From CAZICM01 sp964537685 (GTDB lineage: Bacteria > Myxococcota_A > Polyangia > Polyangiales > Polyangiaceae): a stretch of 64,000 bases of DNA. This document shows positions 17,217 to 26,008 of the stretch, in pieces. Both the position numbers and the translations under genes were made by a program. The stretch spans positions 1-64,000 of the forward strand of contig CAZICM010000008.1 of NCBI GenBank assembly GCA_964537685.1, read 5' to 3'. The notes under the pieces are model-generated. The model made no database searches. It was not told the DNA's origin and saw only the letters and a list, made by a program, of their open reading frames with translations. Position 1 is the stretch's first letter; each line of letters begins with the position of its first letter.

Positions 17217-19931
17217 TTAAGGAAGACGTACCGTAAAGTCATACTCAAGGATGCTGTGTTTACACGATAAGGTGGGGTCGGCCTCTTTGGCATCGGGACC
17301 GAGTTCGCCCATGGAACAGGCTTGAATATGGTAGATGCCGGGCTCCTGGGTTGAACTCGGCTCGAGCAGCGGAGCCGCGTCCTTGATACCGGAAACCAGG
17401 TGAACCGCGGCGATTCGCTGTCCCTGGGGATTGTAGGCGCAGAAGCGGAGGCCCTGGTGGATTGGAGCACCTCGCTTGTCTTCCGCTTTAGGATCGAAAT
17501 AGAAACGTTCAAAGCTTAAAAGATGCAAAAAGACAGGCTGGCCCGCCCTAAAATCCCGCGTTCCAAGGTCTTCATTGGTCTCACCGACCGCGCTGAGATA
17601 ACTCGCCGAAAGCACGATGGGAGGGCCGCCGCTCCGGTAGGGCCTTCGCCGCCTGGGTTCCACAGATCGGCTTTGAGCGGAACGCAACGAACGCAGAGTA
17701 AGCGGCCGGTATTCGGGCTGGCAGGGCCTATGATTGTTGATATCGGTTCGATATACAATTTGATTGAAGCGGCCCCGGTTAATCAGGGCGTAATCGGCCG
17801 ATAGCCGCTGATAATTTGGGCCCTGCCAATGGCGGGAATTCAATTCGATATTGTTTTCCCAAAATGTGATCGCATTGCGCTCGAAAACAGGGCGCTCGTC
17901 GATATGGTCTTCGATGAGGCGATAGATCTGAATTTCGCCATAAGGCCGGGGGACAACGCCTCCTTCGTCCGCGGACAGAATGCACTCTTCATCGCTGACA
18001 AAGGCACGGCTCGGGAAAAACCAGCAGAGGCAAAGTGTGGCGTTTTCGTTGCGAAAAGCTTCTTCGGCACAGCGTTCATCGGTGCCCCGGGGAAGCGAGG
18101 TATCCAATGGCTTGGGCCTCATGGTCCAAGTGCCCGTTCGGATACGGCCTACATCCAATTTAATCCACGGAGCGGCAGGCATTTGTTTGCGCTGTTCAAA
18201 GCTGTCGCAGCGCTTAGCAAATTCGATCGGATTGGCCGCATTTTGAGCCCGCAGGGGATCGCATTCCGCGGGAAACCGGGTGCGTAAATAATTGCCGTAC
18301 CAGCCCGTGGCGATATTGGCGACATCGGCAACACCCACATGAAGAGATTGGTGTTTGGCGTGCTGGAAATACCATAAAGTAAATAGATGACCGTCGCCTT
18401 GGGTCAGAAAGAGCGAGCCGGGCGGGACAGAGGCGCTGACTTCTTGTCCAAAGCCTTGACCATTCAAGGGTTCGCCATCGATTTCCTGGGCCCGCGCAAG
18501 GGCGATGGAGCCATAGGCCAAAGCCGTGCACAATACAATTGTATTGGCCAGCCGGGGCGATACAATACAATAAGATTTCCTATACCGCCGCAGCCAGAAG
18601 GCGAGGCCAATACCCGCGAGACCCAGCCCAAGCGCGGCTTTGGCAAAGAGAGTTCCGCTTCCCGGACCGAAGAGCTCGGGCATACGATGGAGATGATGGG
18701 CATAGAAATATAAAATGGGGGATGATATCAATACAATCATAGAAAATACCAATACGCTGGTCCAGGCGCGGCGTTCTGGGGTTTTGGTGCGGACACGGGA
18801 AACGAGCCAAAAAAATCCGCATCCAATAAAGAGCGAAGAACAATAGACCGAGGGCAAAAAATAATTGGCGTAATCGCCGACGCTATAAAAAATGCCGTGG
18901 AGAATATTGAAGAAAAAATAGAACCCCAAAAACACAGAATAGCCTGGGAGGCGGCGGATAAAGGCCGGGATGCCGATAAAGAAAAAGACGGTTCCAATTG
19001 CAATGAATTGCCGATCAAAATGAGCGTGGAGCTGAATAAAGCGCTTGAGCAGAACGCCGGCGCCGCTGGAGGCGACATAGCGGCGGTATTGCACGCCTGT
19101 GACATGGTTGTAGAGGCTTGAAAAATCGTGGACATCGCCCCAGGGCACGCTCACCGTGTGCTTGTTGGCCCATAGGAGATAGGCGTAGGAGAGCAGGGGA
19201 AGCGCGCCCAAGAGACAAGCCAAGGGGAAAGCCCAGGGTTTATCGGCCAGAGGCGAGGGCGGGCGGCGGCGTAAAAAAGCGGCGGCGCGAAGCAAAAAAG
19301 CAATGAAAAACGCCGGACGGCGAACGAGCAGATAAATAAAGAGCGCCGGCAGGAAATAAACCATCGTCACATGGTGGGCCAGCCCCACCCCCAAAGGAAT
19401 GGCAGATATCACGATGTATTTTATTTCGCGGGTGATCTCGAATCGCACGATCAAATAGGCAGCCAATGCGACAAGAAAGATATGAAAGGGATAGACTTCG
19501 GGGATGCGGACTTGGCGCCACAACAAGGGGCTGATGCCCAGCAAGAATCCCGAGAGAAGGCCCGCGGCGCTTAGATCGGGCGTAAGACGCTGGGTACTGT
19601 GCAGAAGCAGCGCCCGGAAAGCCTTGGCCGTGAAATAGGCGGCCGAGCAGCCAAAGAGCGCGTTGAGCAATTCGATTTTAATGCAGGGCTCAATGGGAAT
19701 AGGGATCAAGCGCGAAAAGACATGGGCGATGATGGTAAATATAGGATATCCTGTTGGATGGATGACGCCCAGGGAGGCGACGGCGGCCACGATTTCGCCT
19801 CCATCGGAATAGGTAATGCCCCGGGCCAGCGTCGGCAGGTAAAAGAAAAGGAGAATAACGGGCAGAAGAGGATATCCAATACGATCGATTTTATTTGGCG
19901 GCGCCTTTTCTTGTATTGGATCGGATTGCAC
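17217..19931 (-). CDS. DUF2723 (TMEM260-type) membrane protein, probable glycosyltransferase
   Basis: The 904-residue inner-membrane protein starts with a DUF2723 region: the motif TYSDGGEIVAAVASLGVIHP with the following TGYPIF is the first loop of this family, where an acidic residue is thought to be catalytic, as in GT-C enzymes such as human TMEM260 (an O-mannosyltransferase). About ten membrane helices occupy residues 20-500. A large soluble periplasmic C-terminal part (about 510-904) follows, with several cysteines. That domain is not one I recognise. It lies 36 bases after the fatty acyl-AMP ligase and is probably in the same operon. A role in glycosylating a lipid or protein is inferred. 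Confidence 0.8.
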   Translation of the reverse strand: MQSDPIQEKAPPNKIDRIGYPLLPVILLFFYLPTLARGITYSDGGEIVAAVASLGVIHPTGYPIFTIIAHVFSRLIPIPIEPCIKIELLNALFGCSAAYFTAKAFRALLLHSTQRLTPDLSAAGLLSGFLLGISPLLWRQVRIPEVYPFHIFLVALAAYLIVRFEITREIKYIVISAIPLGVGLAHHVTMVYFLPALFIYLLVRRPAFFIAFLLRAAAFLRRRPPSPLADKPWAFPLACLLGALPLLSYAYLLWANKHTVSVPWGDVHDFSSLYNHVTGVQYRRYVASSGAGVLLKRFIQLHAHFDRQFIAIGTVFFFIGIPAFIRRLPGYSVFLGFYFFFNILHGIFYSVGDYANYFLPSVYCSSLFIGCGFFWLVSRVRTKTPERRAWTSVLVFSMIVLISSPILYFYAHHLHRMPELFGPGSGTLFAKAALGLGLAGIGLAFWLRRYRKSYCIVSPRLANTIVLCTALAYGSIALARAQEIDGEPLNGQGFGQEVSASVPPGSLFLTQGDGHLFTLWYFQHAKHQSLHVGVADVANIATGWYGNYLRTRFPAECDPLRAQNAANPIEFAKRCDSFEQRKQMPAAPWIKLDVGRIRTGTWTMRPKPLDTSLPRGTDERCAEEAFRNENATLCLCWFFPSRAFVSDEECILSADEGGVVPRPYGEIQIYRLIEDHIDERPVFERNAITFWENNIELNSRHWQGPNYQRLSADYALINRGRFNQIVYRTDINNHRPCQPEYRPLTLRSLRSAQSRSVEPRRRRPYRSGGPPIVLSASYLSAVGETNEDLGTRDFRAGQPVFLHLLSFERFYFDPKAEDKRGAPIHQGLRFCAYNPQGQRIAAVHLVSGIKDAAPLLEPSSTQEPGIYHIQACSMGELGPDAKEADPTLSCKHSILEYDFTVRLP

Positions 19932-19967
19932 AGGGCCTCTAGTGTATTTAGCCCAATGGGGCGGCGT

Positions 19968-21776
19968 TTATTTTTTATCGCCCGGACCCCCGAACAGAGC
20001 ATGTTTAAAATAGCTAAGCTGGCTTTTGGCGAGTTCTTTCACGGTATCGAGGCGATCGACATCCCGGGCCGAGGAGCGTGAAAACAGCTCGCCATTTTCA
20101 TAGAGCGCGCGGGTTTGGGCGCGCTGCAGCTTTCCGCTCGATGTTTTTGGCAAGACGCCCGCGGCCACGGCTACAACTTCATCCACCGTTAATCCGAGCG
20201 CCTGTTGAATCATGCCGCGCACATCTTGTTTTAGCTTGTTTTTCTGCGTTTCGTCGCTAACCGATGTTTCAAATACAATGACAACCCGCTCCCGGTCGCC
20301 CGAGGGTTTCATGGTTCCAAATGCAATGACATTGCCTTTGCGAACCCCTTCCACGCGGCTCGATTCCCATTCTAAATCCTGAGGATAATAATTGCGCCCA
20401 TTGACGATAATGACTTCTTTGGAGCGCCCGCAGATATAGACTTTGCCGCCCGCCAGATAGCCTAAATCGCCCGTTTTTAAATAGGCGCCCGCAAAGGTTT
20501 TTTCGGTGAGCTCGGGGTCGTTGAAATAGCCCTTGGTCACGCTTGGGCCGCGCAGGCGGATTTCACCCACCTGCCGCTCGGGCAAGGGATGTTTGCTCCC
20601 TTCATCGTCAGGCGCGAAGATTTTTATTTCATGCCCTTCGAATTGGCCTCCACATTGAACGATTTGGGCCGAGCCTTCGCTTCCGGGTTCGGCGGGTTCT
20701 GCAATGCCCTTTTCCCATAGCGTTTCGCCCTTTACGCAATCGGTCTGCACGCCTGTCCAAATGGCCGAAAAAGAAATGGCCAGCGTCGATTCGGCCATTC
20801 CATAACAGCACACAAAGGCTTTTTCGCTAAAGCCAATGGGCGCGAATTTATCGGCAAATGCGCGCAAATTTTCGGCGCGTATAGGTTCGGCCCCGCAGCC
20901 CGCAATGCGCCACGACGACAAATCCAGGCCCTGCACTTCGCTGTCTTTAATGCGCTTTACACAGAGCGCATAGGCGAAATTAGGGCCGAATGAAATGGTG
21001 CCCCGGTGGCGCGAAATGGTGTCGAGCCAGCGCGCGGGACGTTTGAGAAATAATAAGGGCGGAATAAATGTAATGGAGTTCCGGTGATAGACCGGGGCAA
21101 TTACAAAGCCTATTAAACCCATATCATGATAGAGGGGAAGCCACGAAATACCCGCGTCTACACCGTCTTCAATGCTCAATCCAACAGGCATGATAGCATG
21201 TACATTGTGCGCGAGATTTTCGTGCGTGACAATTACGCCCTTGGGCCGGGAGGTGGAGCCGCTCGTGAATTGAAGAAAACAGGTGTCGCTTAAACCAATC
21301 TGAACGGGTTTTAATTCTTCTTTTGAATTCCGAAGCGTTTCAATATCGGCGACGCGCTCCAGGCCGGGCGATTTAGCTTGGATCGTGCCAAGCATCAATT
21401 TGATCTCATTGTTGGTGATGAGAATCTTTGAAGCGCTTTTCGCGACAATATGCAAGGTATTGTCGAGATATCCGGCCAATTTGCCTAAACCCGTGGGCGG
21501 ATAAATCGGAACAGGAATAATGCCCGCCCGGACGGCGCCTAAAAAGGCAAATACAAAGTCGGTGTTGTCGGGAAGGATAAGCGCCACCCGATCGCCCTTT
21601 TTCAAACCCAGGGCCTGAAGCGCGCCCCCAAAGCGGGCCGTCTGGCGTTCAACGCCCGCATAACTAAAAAAAGGCTCGGCGCTGCTCTCTTCGCTGATGA
21701 ATCGATAACCGTTTTTCGAGCTCGATGCGGCGTCTTCTATCGCCTTGGCCACCGTGCGCAGGGGAAACTTGCTCAT
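19968..21776 (-). CDS. Fatty acyl-AMP ligase
   Basis: The 602-residue ANL-superfamily enzyme activates a fatty acid as acyl-AMP, normally passing it to an acyl carrier protein rather than CoA. Motifs are the P-loop LQFTSGSTSRPKGVIVTHEN, the FAAL-type ISWLPLYHDMGLIGFVIAPVY, the adenylation motif YLKTGDLGYL and GRSKEVIIVNGRNYYPQDLE. The YHDMGL segment and the IVNGRNYYPQD ending favour a FAAL over a fatty acyl-CoA ligase. The gene overlaps the upstream acyl carrier protein by 4 bases (ATGA, 21776-21773), so the pair very likely loads a fatty acid onto that carrier. Confidence 0.92.
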   Translation of the reverse strand: MSKFPLRTVAKAIEDAASSSKNGYRFISEESSAEPFFSYAGVERQTARFGGALQALGLKKGDRVALILPDNTDFVFAFLGAVRAGIIPVPIYPPTGLGKLAGYLDNTLHIVAKSASKILITNNEIKLMLGTIQAKSPGLERVADIETLRNSKEELKPVQIGLSDTCFLQFTSGSTSRPKGVIVTHENLAHNVHAIMPVGLSIEDGVDAGISWLPLYHDMGLIGFVIAPVYHRNSITFIPPLLFLKRPARWLDTISRHRGTISFGPNFAYALCVKRIKDSEVQGLDLSSWRIAGCGAEPIRAENLRAFADKFAPIGFSEKAFVCCYGMAESTLAISFSAIWTGVQTDCVKGETLWEKGIAEPAEPGSEGSAQIVQCGGQFEGHEIKIFAPDDEGSKHPLPERQVGEIRLRGPSVTKGYFNDPELTEKTFAGAYLKTGDLGYLAGGKVYICGRSKEVIIVNGRNYYPQDLEWESSRVEGVRKGNVIAFGTMKPSGDRERVVIVFETSVSDETQKNKLKQDVRGMIQQALGLTVDEVVAVAAGVLPKTSSGKLQRAQTRALYENGELFSRSSARDVDRLDTVKELAKSQLSYFKHALFGGPGDKK

Positions 21777-22039
21777 TCCGCAAGCCTTCCTTCACTTTGA
21801 AGGCGGGTTTCAACGGCGCTTTGAATATCGGCCATGGTCTCGATTTCCCGAAGAGCGCTGTCGGGAATCATTATTTTAAAGGCGTCCTCCATGTCAGCGA
21901 CAACCTCCATCTGACCCAGCGAGTCGATGCCGAGATCGGCGATAAGGCGGCTTTGAGGCTGAATTTCAGAGCCGGGCTGAGCATGCCGTTCCAGCACTTT
22001 ATGGATTTCCGCGCGAAGAGAGTCTCGATTCCAAGTCAT
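21773..22039 (-). CDS. Acyl carrier protein
   Basis: The 88-residue protein is a four-helix carrier with the phosphopantetheine attachment serine in LGIDSLGQMEVV (about Ser-55). The sequence around it (DLGIDSLGQMEVVADMEDAF) fits discrete ACPs of polyketide or lipid pathways. A ribosome binding site (AGAGG) lies about 9 bases before the ATG. It is coupled to the fatty acyl-AMP ligase gene and follows the BtuF-like gene by 43 bases. It is the likely acceptor of the activated fatty acid. Confidence 0.92.
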   Translation of the reverse strand: MTWNRDSLRAEIHKVLERHAQPGSEIQPQSRLIADLGIDSLGQMEVVADMEDAFKIMIPDSALREIETMADIQSAVETRLQSEGRLAE

Positions 22040-22082
22040 AATCTGTTGCCTCTACTAAAATTCGCCGGGCTTTGGGAGAGGG

Positions 22083-22982
22083 TTATGCGTCCCTATGGCT
22101 ATCGATGAGCGCCCTGAGCCGGGGCAGTCCTTCCACCGCGCGCTGGCCATACCACATGAGGTCTTTGCCATCGCAGAAAACAATTCGATTAAATTGGCCC
22201 GCGGGGGTGGGGAGATTTCTAAAGATCTCAGCGTCTTTTTCGCTAAATGCATGAGGTTCGTCGGGCAAAAGAATAATATCGGGCTGCCGTTCAATAACCT
22301 CCTGAAGGCTAATGCGGGGATAACGAGTGTCTCTGTTGCCAATACGTTGTAATGGAAGCTCTTCAGCGTCTCCAATATCGGCGGCGAGCGGATAGCGGCG
22401 GGGGCGGTCTTCAAAAATATTCCACGCGCCCGCGAGGTCGAGCATGTCGGAGATAAAGGTGTCGCCGTGGATGGTCATGAGCGGGTCCATCCAGATGGGG
22501 ACGAAGGCGCGGAGAGGCTTTTTTTCGCGGCGTATTTCTTGGGCTTCGGTGTGGATGCGATAGGCGCCCGCCACGAGCGCGCGAGCGGTGGGAGAGCTTT
22601 TTTCCAAGCCTAAAAGCACCGCGAGGCGCGCGATATGGGCGATGCCCTGGGCGAAGCGTTTGGGAAAGGAAACGTAGACAGCAAGGCCCTCGGCTTCGAG
22701 GCGTTCGATGTCGCGCTGACTGTTTTCTTCTTGGTTGGCCACGATGAGATCGGGCTTGAGATCGAGGATGCGCCCGATATCGGCATCTTTGGTGCCTCCT
22801 ACGATCTCGATGCCTGCGACGTAATCCGCAGGCTCGGCGCAGTAGCGGGTGCGGCCGATGAGGCGATCGCCCACGCCCAGGCGGACAAGCGTGTAGGTGT
22901 CGCTGGGAACGAGAGAGACAATGCGCCTAGGCGCTGAAATCCAATGGTGCAGGCGTTTCCGGTCATCGCGCAGACGAATCAT
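22083..22982 (-). CDS. BtuF-like helical-backbone metal-receptor protein, no signal peptide
   Basis: The 299-residue protein belongs to the class III periplasmic-binding-protein fold used for cobalamin and siderophores. Seen are RIVSLVPSDTYTLVRLGVGD, IVGGTKDADIGRILDLKPDLIV, VYVSFPKRFAQGIAHIARL and the later ISLQEVIERQPDIILLPDEPH. Unlike BtuF it has no signal peptide or lipobox, so it is likely cytosolic, and no ABC permease or ATPase for it is adjacent. It starts by a 4-base ATGA overlap with the unknown gene upstream. Cytosolic members occur in several phyla; their ligand is not known to me. Confidence 0.8.
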   Translation of the reverse strand: MIRLRDDRKRLHHWISAPRRIVSLVPSDTYTLVRLGVGDRLIGRTRYCAEPADYVAGIEIVGGTKDADIGRILDLKPDLIVANQEENSQRDIERLEAEGLAVYVSFPKRFAQGIAHIARLAVLLGLEKSSPTARALVAGAYRIHTEAQEIRREKKPLRAFVPIWMDPLMTIHGDTFISDMLDLAGAWNIFEDRPRRYPLAADIGDAEELPLQRIGNRDTRYPRISLQEVIERQPDIILLPDEPHAFSEKDAEIFRNLPTPAGQFNRIVFCDGKDLMWYGQRAVEGLPRLRALIDSHRDA

Positions 22983-23620
22983 TTGGCTTTGGTTTTGATT
23001 CGCACAAGGCCGCGCGCGACTGCAACGGTGTCGCGCACAGAAGCGATCCAGCGCCGGTCGAAGTGCTGTGGATTTTCAAACCATTCGCACAAACTTGAAA
23101 CGGCGTTCTTCACGCCTGAAGCCTCATCGGCGGCCGCGGATGCAAACAAATATCCCGTGCCGATCATCAGCCGGTGCTCTGGAAAAGAGGTGCCGCCTGC
23201 GAAGGTGCGGGCGATATGAAGGTGATCGCTGGCATCCAAAATCTGATGCCTTCGGGCTTTCAGTTTTCCAGCGGCAATATCGAGGCAGGCATAGCGGTCT
23301 GGATCGCCCATTGCGCGTCCCGCAAAGCGCTTGAGAATAGGCAATTGCTGCTCGAGCAGAAGGCTGGGCATTCCCCGCTGGGAAAGCACATCCGCCGTCC
23401 AAAACACCTGCTTGTCGACGGTCTTTTGGTCATAACCGACAAGCGTTAAAAAGTAGGCGCAATCGCTGTGGCCAAAGCGCCTTCCCCGTTCGCCCCAGCG
23501 AAATCCAAAGTAAGGATAGGCGCGCCACAGCACATTGGCAGCCTTGACGGCGGCTTGAATTTCCCTGGGATCGTCAGGGAATGGTATGGCCCCCGCGGCG
23601 CTGTTCAAAGGGTTGTTCAT
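22979..23620 (-). CDS. Unknown 213-residue protein
   Basis: The frame is open from 24034, but the real start is probably the ATG at 23620: upstream sequence is the divergent DUF455 gene, and its minus-strand translation is Arg/Pro/Ala-rich without character. From MNNPLNSAAG the protein is 213 residues, soluble, with no signal peptide. Recognisable but unassigned segments are NVLWRAYPYFGFRWGERGRR, HSDCAYFLTLV and FASAAADEASGVKNAVSSLC. It leads the operon with the BtuF-like protein, the carrier protein and the acyl-AMP ligase. I do not know its function. Confidence 0.65.
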   Translation of the reverse strand: MNNPLNSAAGAIPFPDDPREIQAAVKAANVLWRAYPYFGFRWGERGRRFGHSDCAYFLTLVGYDQKTVDKQVFWTADVLSQRGMPSLLLEQQLPILKRFAGRAMGDPDRYACLDIAAGKLKARRHQILDASDHLHIARTFAGGTSFPEHRLMIGTGYLFASAAADEASGVKNAVSSLCEWFENPQHFDRRWIASVRDTVAVARGLVRIKTKAK

Positions 23621-23691
23621 GATCGTTCCCCACAACAGAAGCGCGGCGCACACACGGCCCGGGTATGCGCGCGCTCCGCTTTCGTGACCGA

Positions 23692-24537
23692 ATGACAGAA
23701 TCGTTGCAACACCAACCATTTGACCCTCCACCCCTGGGTACTGTCGAGCGTTGGGCGTGGGATTATTTGGTTTCGGCCGATTTGGCCTGGAAACTCGCGC
23801 CTCCCGCGCCTCCGCGGATATGGGAAACGCACGCTCCGCCGAGGCGCGTGGAGCAGCCCGGACGGCCTGCCGAGTTAAAGGTCGTCCGGAGAAGCGCAAG
23901 AACACCGGGGCCTGATGCGATTCGAGATCCTGAAAAGCGGGCTCGTCTTCTGCACACGTTTTTGCATCACGAGCTTCAGGCGGCCGAGCTGTTTTGCTGG
24001 ACGCTGTTGAGTTTTCCCGGCGCGCCCCGGCCATTTAAGGGCGGGCTTGTGCATATTGCGCTCGATGAAGTGCGCCATATGCAGATGTATGAGCGGCATC
24101 TTCAAACGCTGGGGTTTCGCTTTGGCGACTTTCCTGTGCGCGATTGGTTTTGGGAGCGCGTTCCCGCTTGCACATCGCCCGCGCATTTCGCAGCGGTGAT
24201 GGGGATGGGCTTTGAAGGCGCGAATCTCGATCACGCTCCTCGTTTTGCCGATCGGCTGGCGGCGGTGGGCGACAAGGAAGGAGCGGCGATTTTAAGAACG
24301 ATTGAAATGGAAGAGCGGCCTCATGTCCGGTTTGGGATTCGCTGGTTTCGCCGTTTTATAAAGGGCGAAGAGGCCCAAGTCTTTCCCGCGTGGGTCGCGC
24401 ACTTGCCCGCTCCGCTGTCGCCGATTTGGATGAGAGGCTCGCCCATCAATCGCAAGAGCCGGCAGATCGCGGGGTTTTCTGATTCTTTTTTGGATGAGCT
24501 TTCGGCATGGATGGATCGGCCTGTTGTTGGTTCTTGA
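23692..24537 (+). CDS. DUF455 ferritin-like protein
   Basis: The 281-residue protein has the ferritin-like di-iron fold of the DUF455 family. Iron-ligand motifs visible are LHHELQAAELFCW and LDEVRHMQMYERHL, with a third glutamate region in MEEERPHVRFG-like sequence (IEMEERPHVRFGIRWF). Relatives include MiaE-type tRNA hydroxylases, but the substrate of DUF455 proteins is not established. The ATG at 23692 (MTESLQHQPF) is preferred over 23665. It is divergent from the BtuF-like operon and overlaps the ATP-grasp gene downstream by 31 bases, which suggests a shared pathway. Confidence 0.85.
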   Translation: MTESLQHQPFDPPPLGTVERWAWDYLVSADLAWKLAPPAPPRIWETHAPPRRVEQPGRPAELKVVRRSARTPGPDAIRDPEKRARLLHTFLHHELQAAELFCWTLLSFPGAPRPFKGGLVHIALDEVRHMQMYERHLQTLGFRFGDFPVRDWFWERVPACTSPAHFAAVMGMGFEGANLDHAPRFADRLAAVGDKEGAAILRTIEMEERPHVRFGIRWFRRFIKGEEAQVFPAWVAHLPAPLSPIWMRGSPINRKSRQIAGFSDSFLDELSAWMDRPVVGS

Positions 24538-25397
24538 ATTTTGACGCCGACATGGAGCTTGAGCGTCCCCGGGACTACACGCCCAAGAAGGCGCTGCTGG
24601 AGCGCTTTAAACTCTATATTCCAAGGCTTTCGGCGCTGATCGGCGGCGATGCGATTGTGATTGGAAACGGCATGCGGGCGCGGGGCGCGGGCAGGGCTTG
24701 GTGTATGACGCCGAGGGCGCGGGCCATGCTGCTCCGGGCGGGCGCGGAGCCTGTGAGCGCGCCGGATCTTTCGGTATTACAAGCCGTTAACGATCGGGCT
24801 TTTTCGGCGGCGCTGGGCCAAACGCTGCCTTATGCCCGCTTCGCGAAGAGCCTTGAAGACGTGATTGAAACGCTGTCGCGGGCTCCGGCGGGACAGGTGT
24901 TTTTGGCGAAGCGAGCCTTTGGTTTTTCTGGGCGGGGACAGCGGCGCATTACGCTCGCATCGGTGCAAAGCAACCCGGCGGACAAGGCGTTTTTATTGGC
25001 TTCATTTAAAACGGGGCATGGCCTTTCGATCGAGCCTTTGGTGAAGCGCATTCAAGACCTTGGACTGCATGGTTATGTGAGCCCCACAGGCGAAGTGGTG
25101 ATGGGCGAGCCAACGCTTCAGATATGCAATGCGTTTGGAGCTTGGGAGGCTTCGGTGCGCGCCCAGCCCGGGGATTTGCCTGCTTCCGAGCGTGAGCTTT
25201 TGTTTTTAGAGGCTCAGAAAACGGCGCGGGCGCTTTATTCGGCGGGCTACTTCGGAGCCTTTGGCATCGATGCGTTCTCGTGGGAGGACGACACCCAAAA
25301 CAGGCATTTCAATGCGCGCTGTGAAATCAATGCCCGCTATTCCATGGGCTGGGCCATAGGCATGGGGAAGCTGCGGCCCGATCTCGATGAACGCTGA
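24507..25397 (+). CDS. ATP-grasp family protein
   Basis: The 296-residue protein has ATP-grasp features: the nucleotide-binding strand-loop VFLAKRAFGFSGRGQRRI, the adenine-side EPLVKRIQDLGLHGYV, then FGIDAFSW and the metal-binding end motif NARCEINARYSMGWAIGM, where Glu, Asn and Arg match the catalytic E-x-N-x-R pattern. The N-terminus (WFLNFDADMELERPRDYTP) is a recurrent start in this subfamily. ATP-grasp enzymes ligate a carboxylate (through acyl phosphate) to an amine or thiol. The partner substrate is unknown. It overlaps the DUF455 gene, so an oxidation-ligation pair is plausible. Confidence 0.8.
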   Translation: MDGSACCWFLNFDADMELERPRDYTPKKALLERFKLYIPRLSALIGGDAIVIGNGMRARGAGRAWCMTPRARAMLLRAGAEPVSAPDLSVLQAVNDRAFSAALGQTLPYARFAKSLEDVIETLSRAPAGQVFLAKRAFGFSGRGQRRITLASVQSNPADKAFLLASFKTGHGLSIEPLVKRIQDLGLHGYVSPTGEVVMGEPTLQICNAFGAWEASVRAQPGDLPASERELLFLEAQKTARALYSAGYFGAFGIDAFSWEDDTQNRHFNARCEINARYSMGWAIGMGKLRPDLDER

Positions 25398-25431
25398 TCG
25401 CCGGTGTGTATAAGGTTGCCAGAGCTGACCC

Positions 25432-25938
25432 ATGAAATTCGGCCGCGACCTTCGAGAACTCTTTCCCGGCGCGACGCATTGCTTGTGCACCGCCGAGGGG
25501 ATTGGCGTCGACCCCGAGCGTCTGAGCCTTCGGAGCATGAATTTCGGCCAGCACTGGCGCACACCGCAGATCGAAGACGTGCCCTACAGCGTCGAGATTC
25601 CCTTCGACTATTTCGTCGCCTTCCTTCGCGAAAATCTCCCGGAGCACATCCGCGATCTTCAGGCGCACGGCGACTTTGTCTTTCCATTTGAGCGGATGCT
25701 CGAGTCCGCCGGCTGGCCATCCGCCGAGGCCGCTGCTCAAAACCCCGGGCTGGCTGCGGCCCTCGCGGACTACTACGGGCACGATCTGCTTCTGCACTGG
25801 CTCGGCGACGGCCCGCCCGATCGCGAGCCTGGCTATGTGCTGAACACCATCACCGAAATATCGCGCTCTCCCGCCGGAATGAAGCTCGCCGGCTCCGCCC
25901 GCCGGAGCGGCATCCCCGTGCGGTATCAGGACCTTTAA
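25432..25938 (+). CDS. Unknown 168-residue protein
   Basis: The 168-residue soluble protein has no signal peptide or membrane segment. It starts MKFGRDLRELFPGATHC and has an aromatic, acidic middle (VPYSVEIPFDYFVAFLREN) and a helix-rich C-terminal part (LAAALADYYGHDLLLHWLGD). It is more G+C-rich than its neighbours, with strong third-position bias, which supports it being real. It lies 34 bases after the ATP-grasp gene and 70 bases before priA. I do not recognise the family. Confidence 0.6.
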   Translation: MKFGRDLRELFPGATHCLCTAEGIGVDPERLSLRSMNFGQHWRTPQIEDVPYSVEIPFDYFVAFLRENLPEHIRDLQAHGDFVFPFERMLESAGWPSAEAAAQNPGLAAALADYYGHDLLLHWLGDGPPDREPGYVLNTITEISRSPAGMKLAGSARRSGIPVRYQDL

Positions 25939-26008
25939 ACGCGATGACCGCAGATCGCTTGACGCCCGCTAGAAAACGATTACGCCGGCTTTATTCGACG
26001 TTTTGGCC

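Noticed and set aside
23621..24034. N-terminal extension of the unknown minus-strand gene to 24034
   Set aside because: It runs antisense through the well-supported DUF455 gene and is compositionally shadow-like; the start at 23620 gives a sensible protein.
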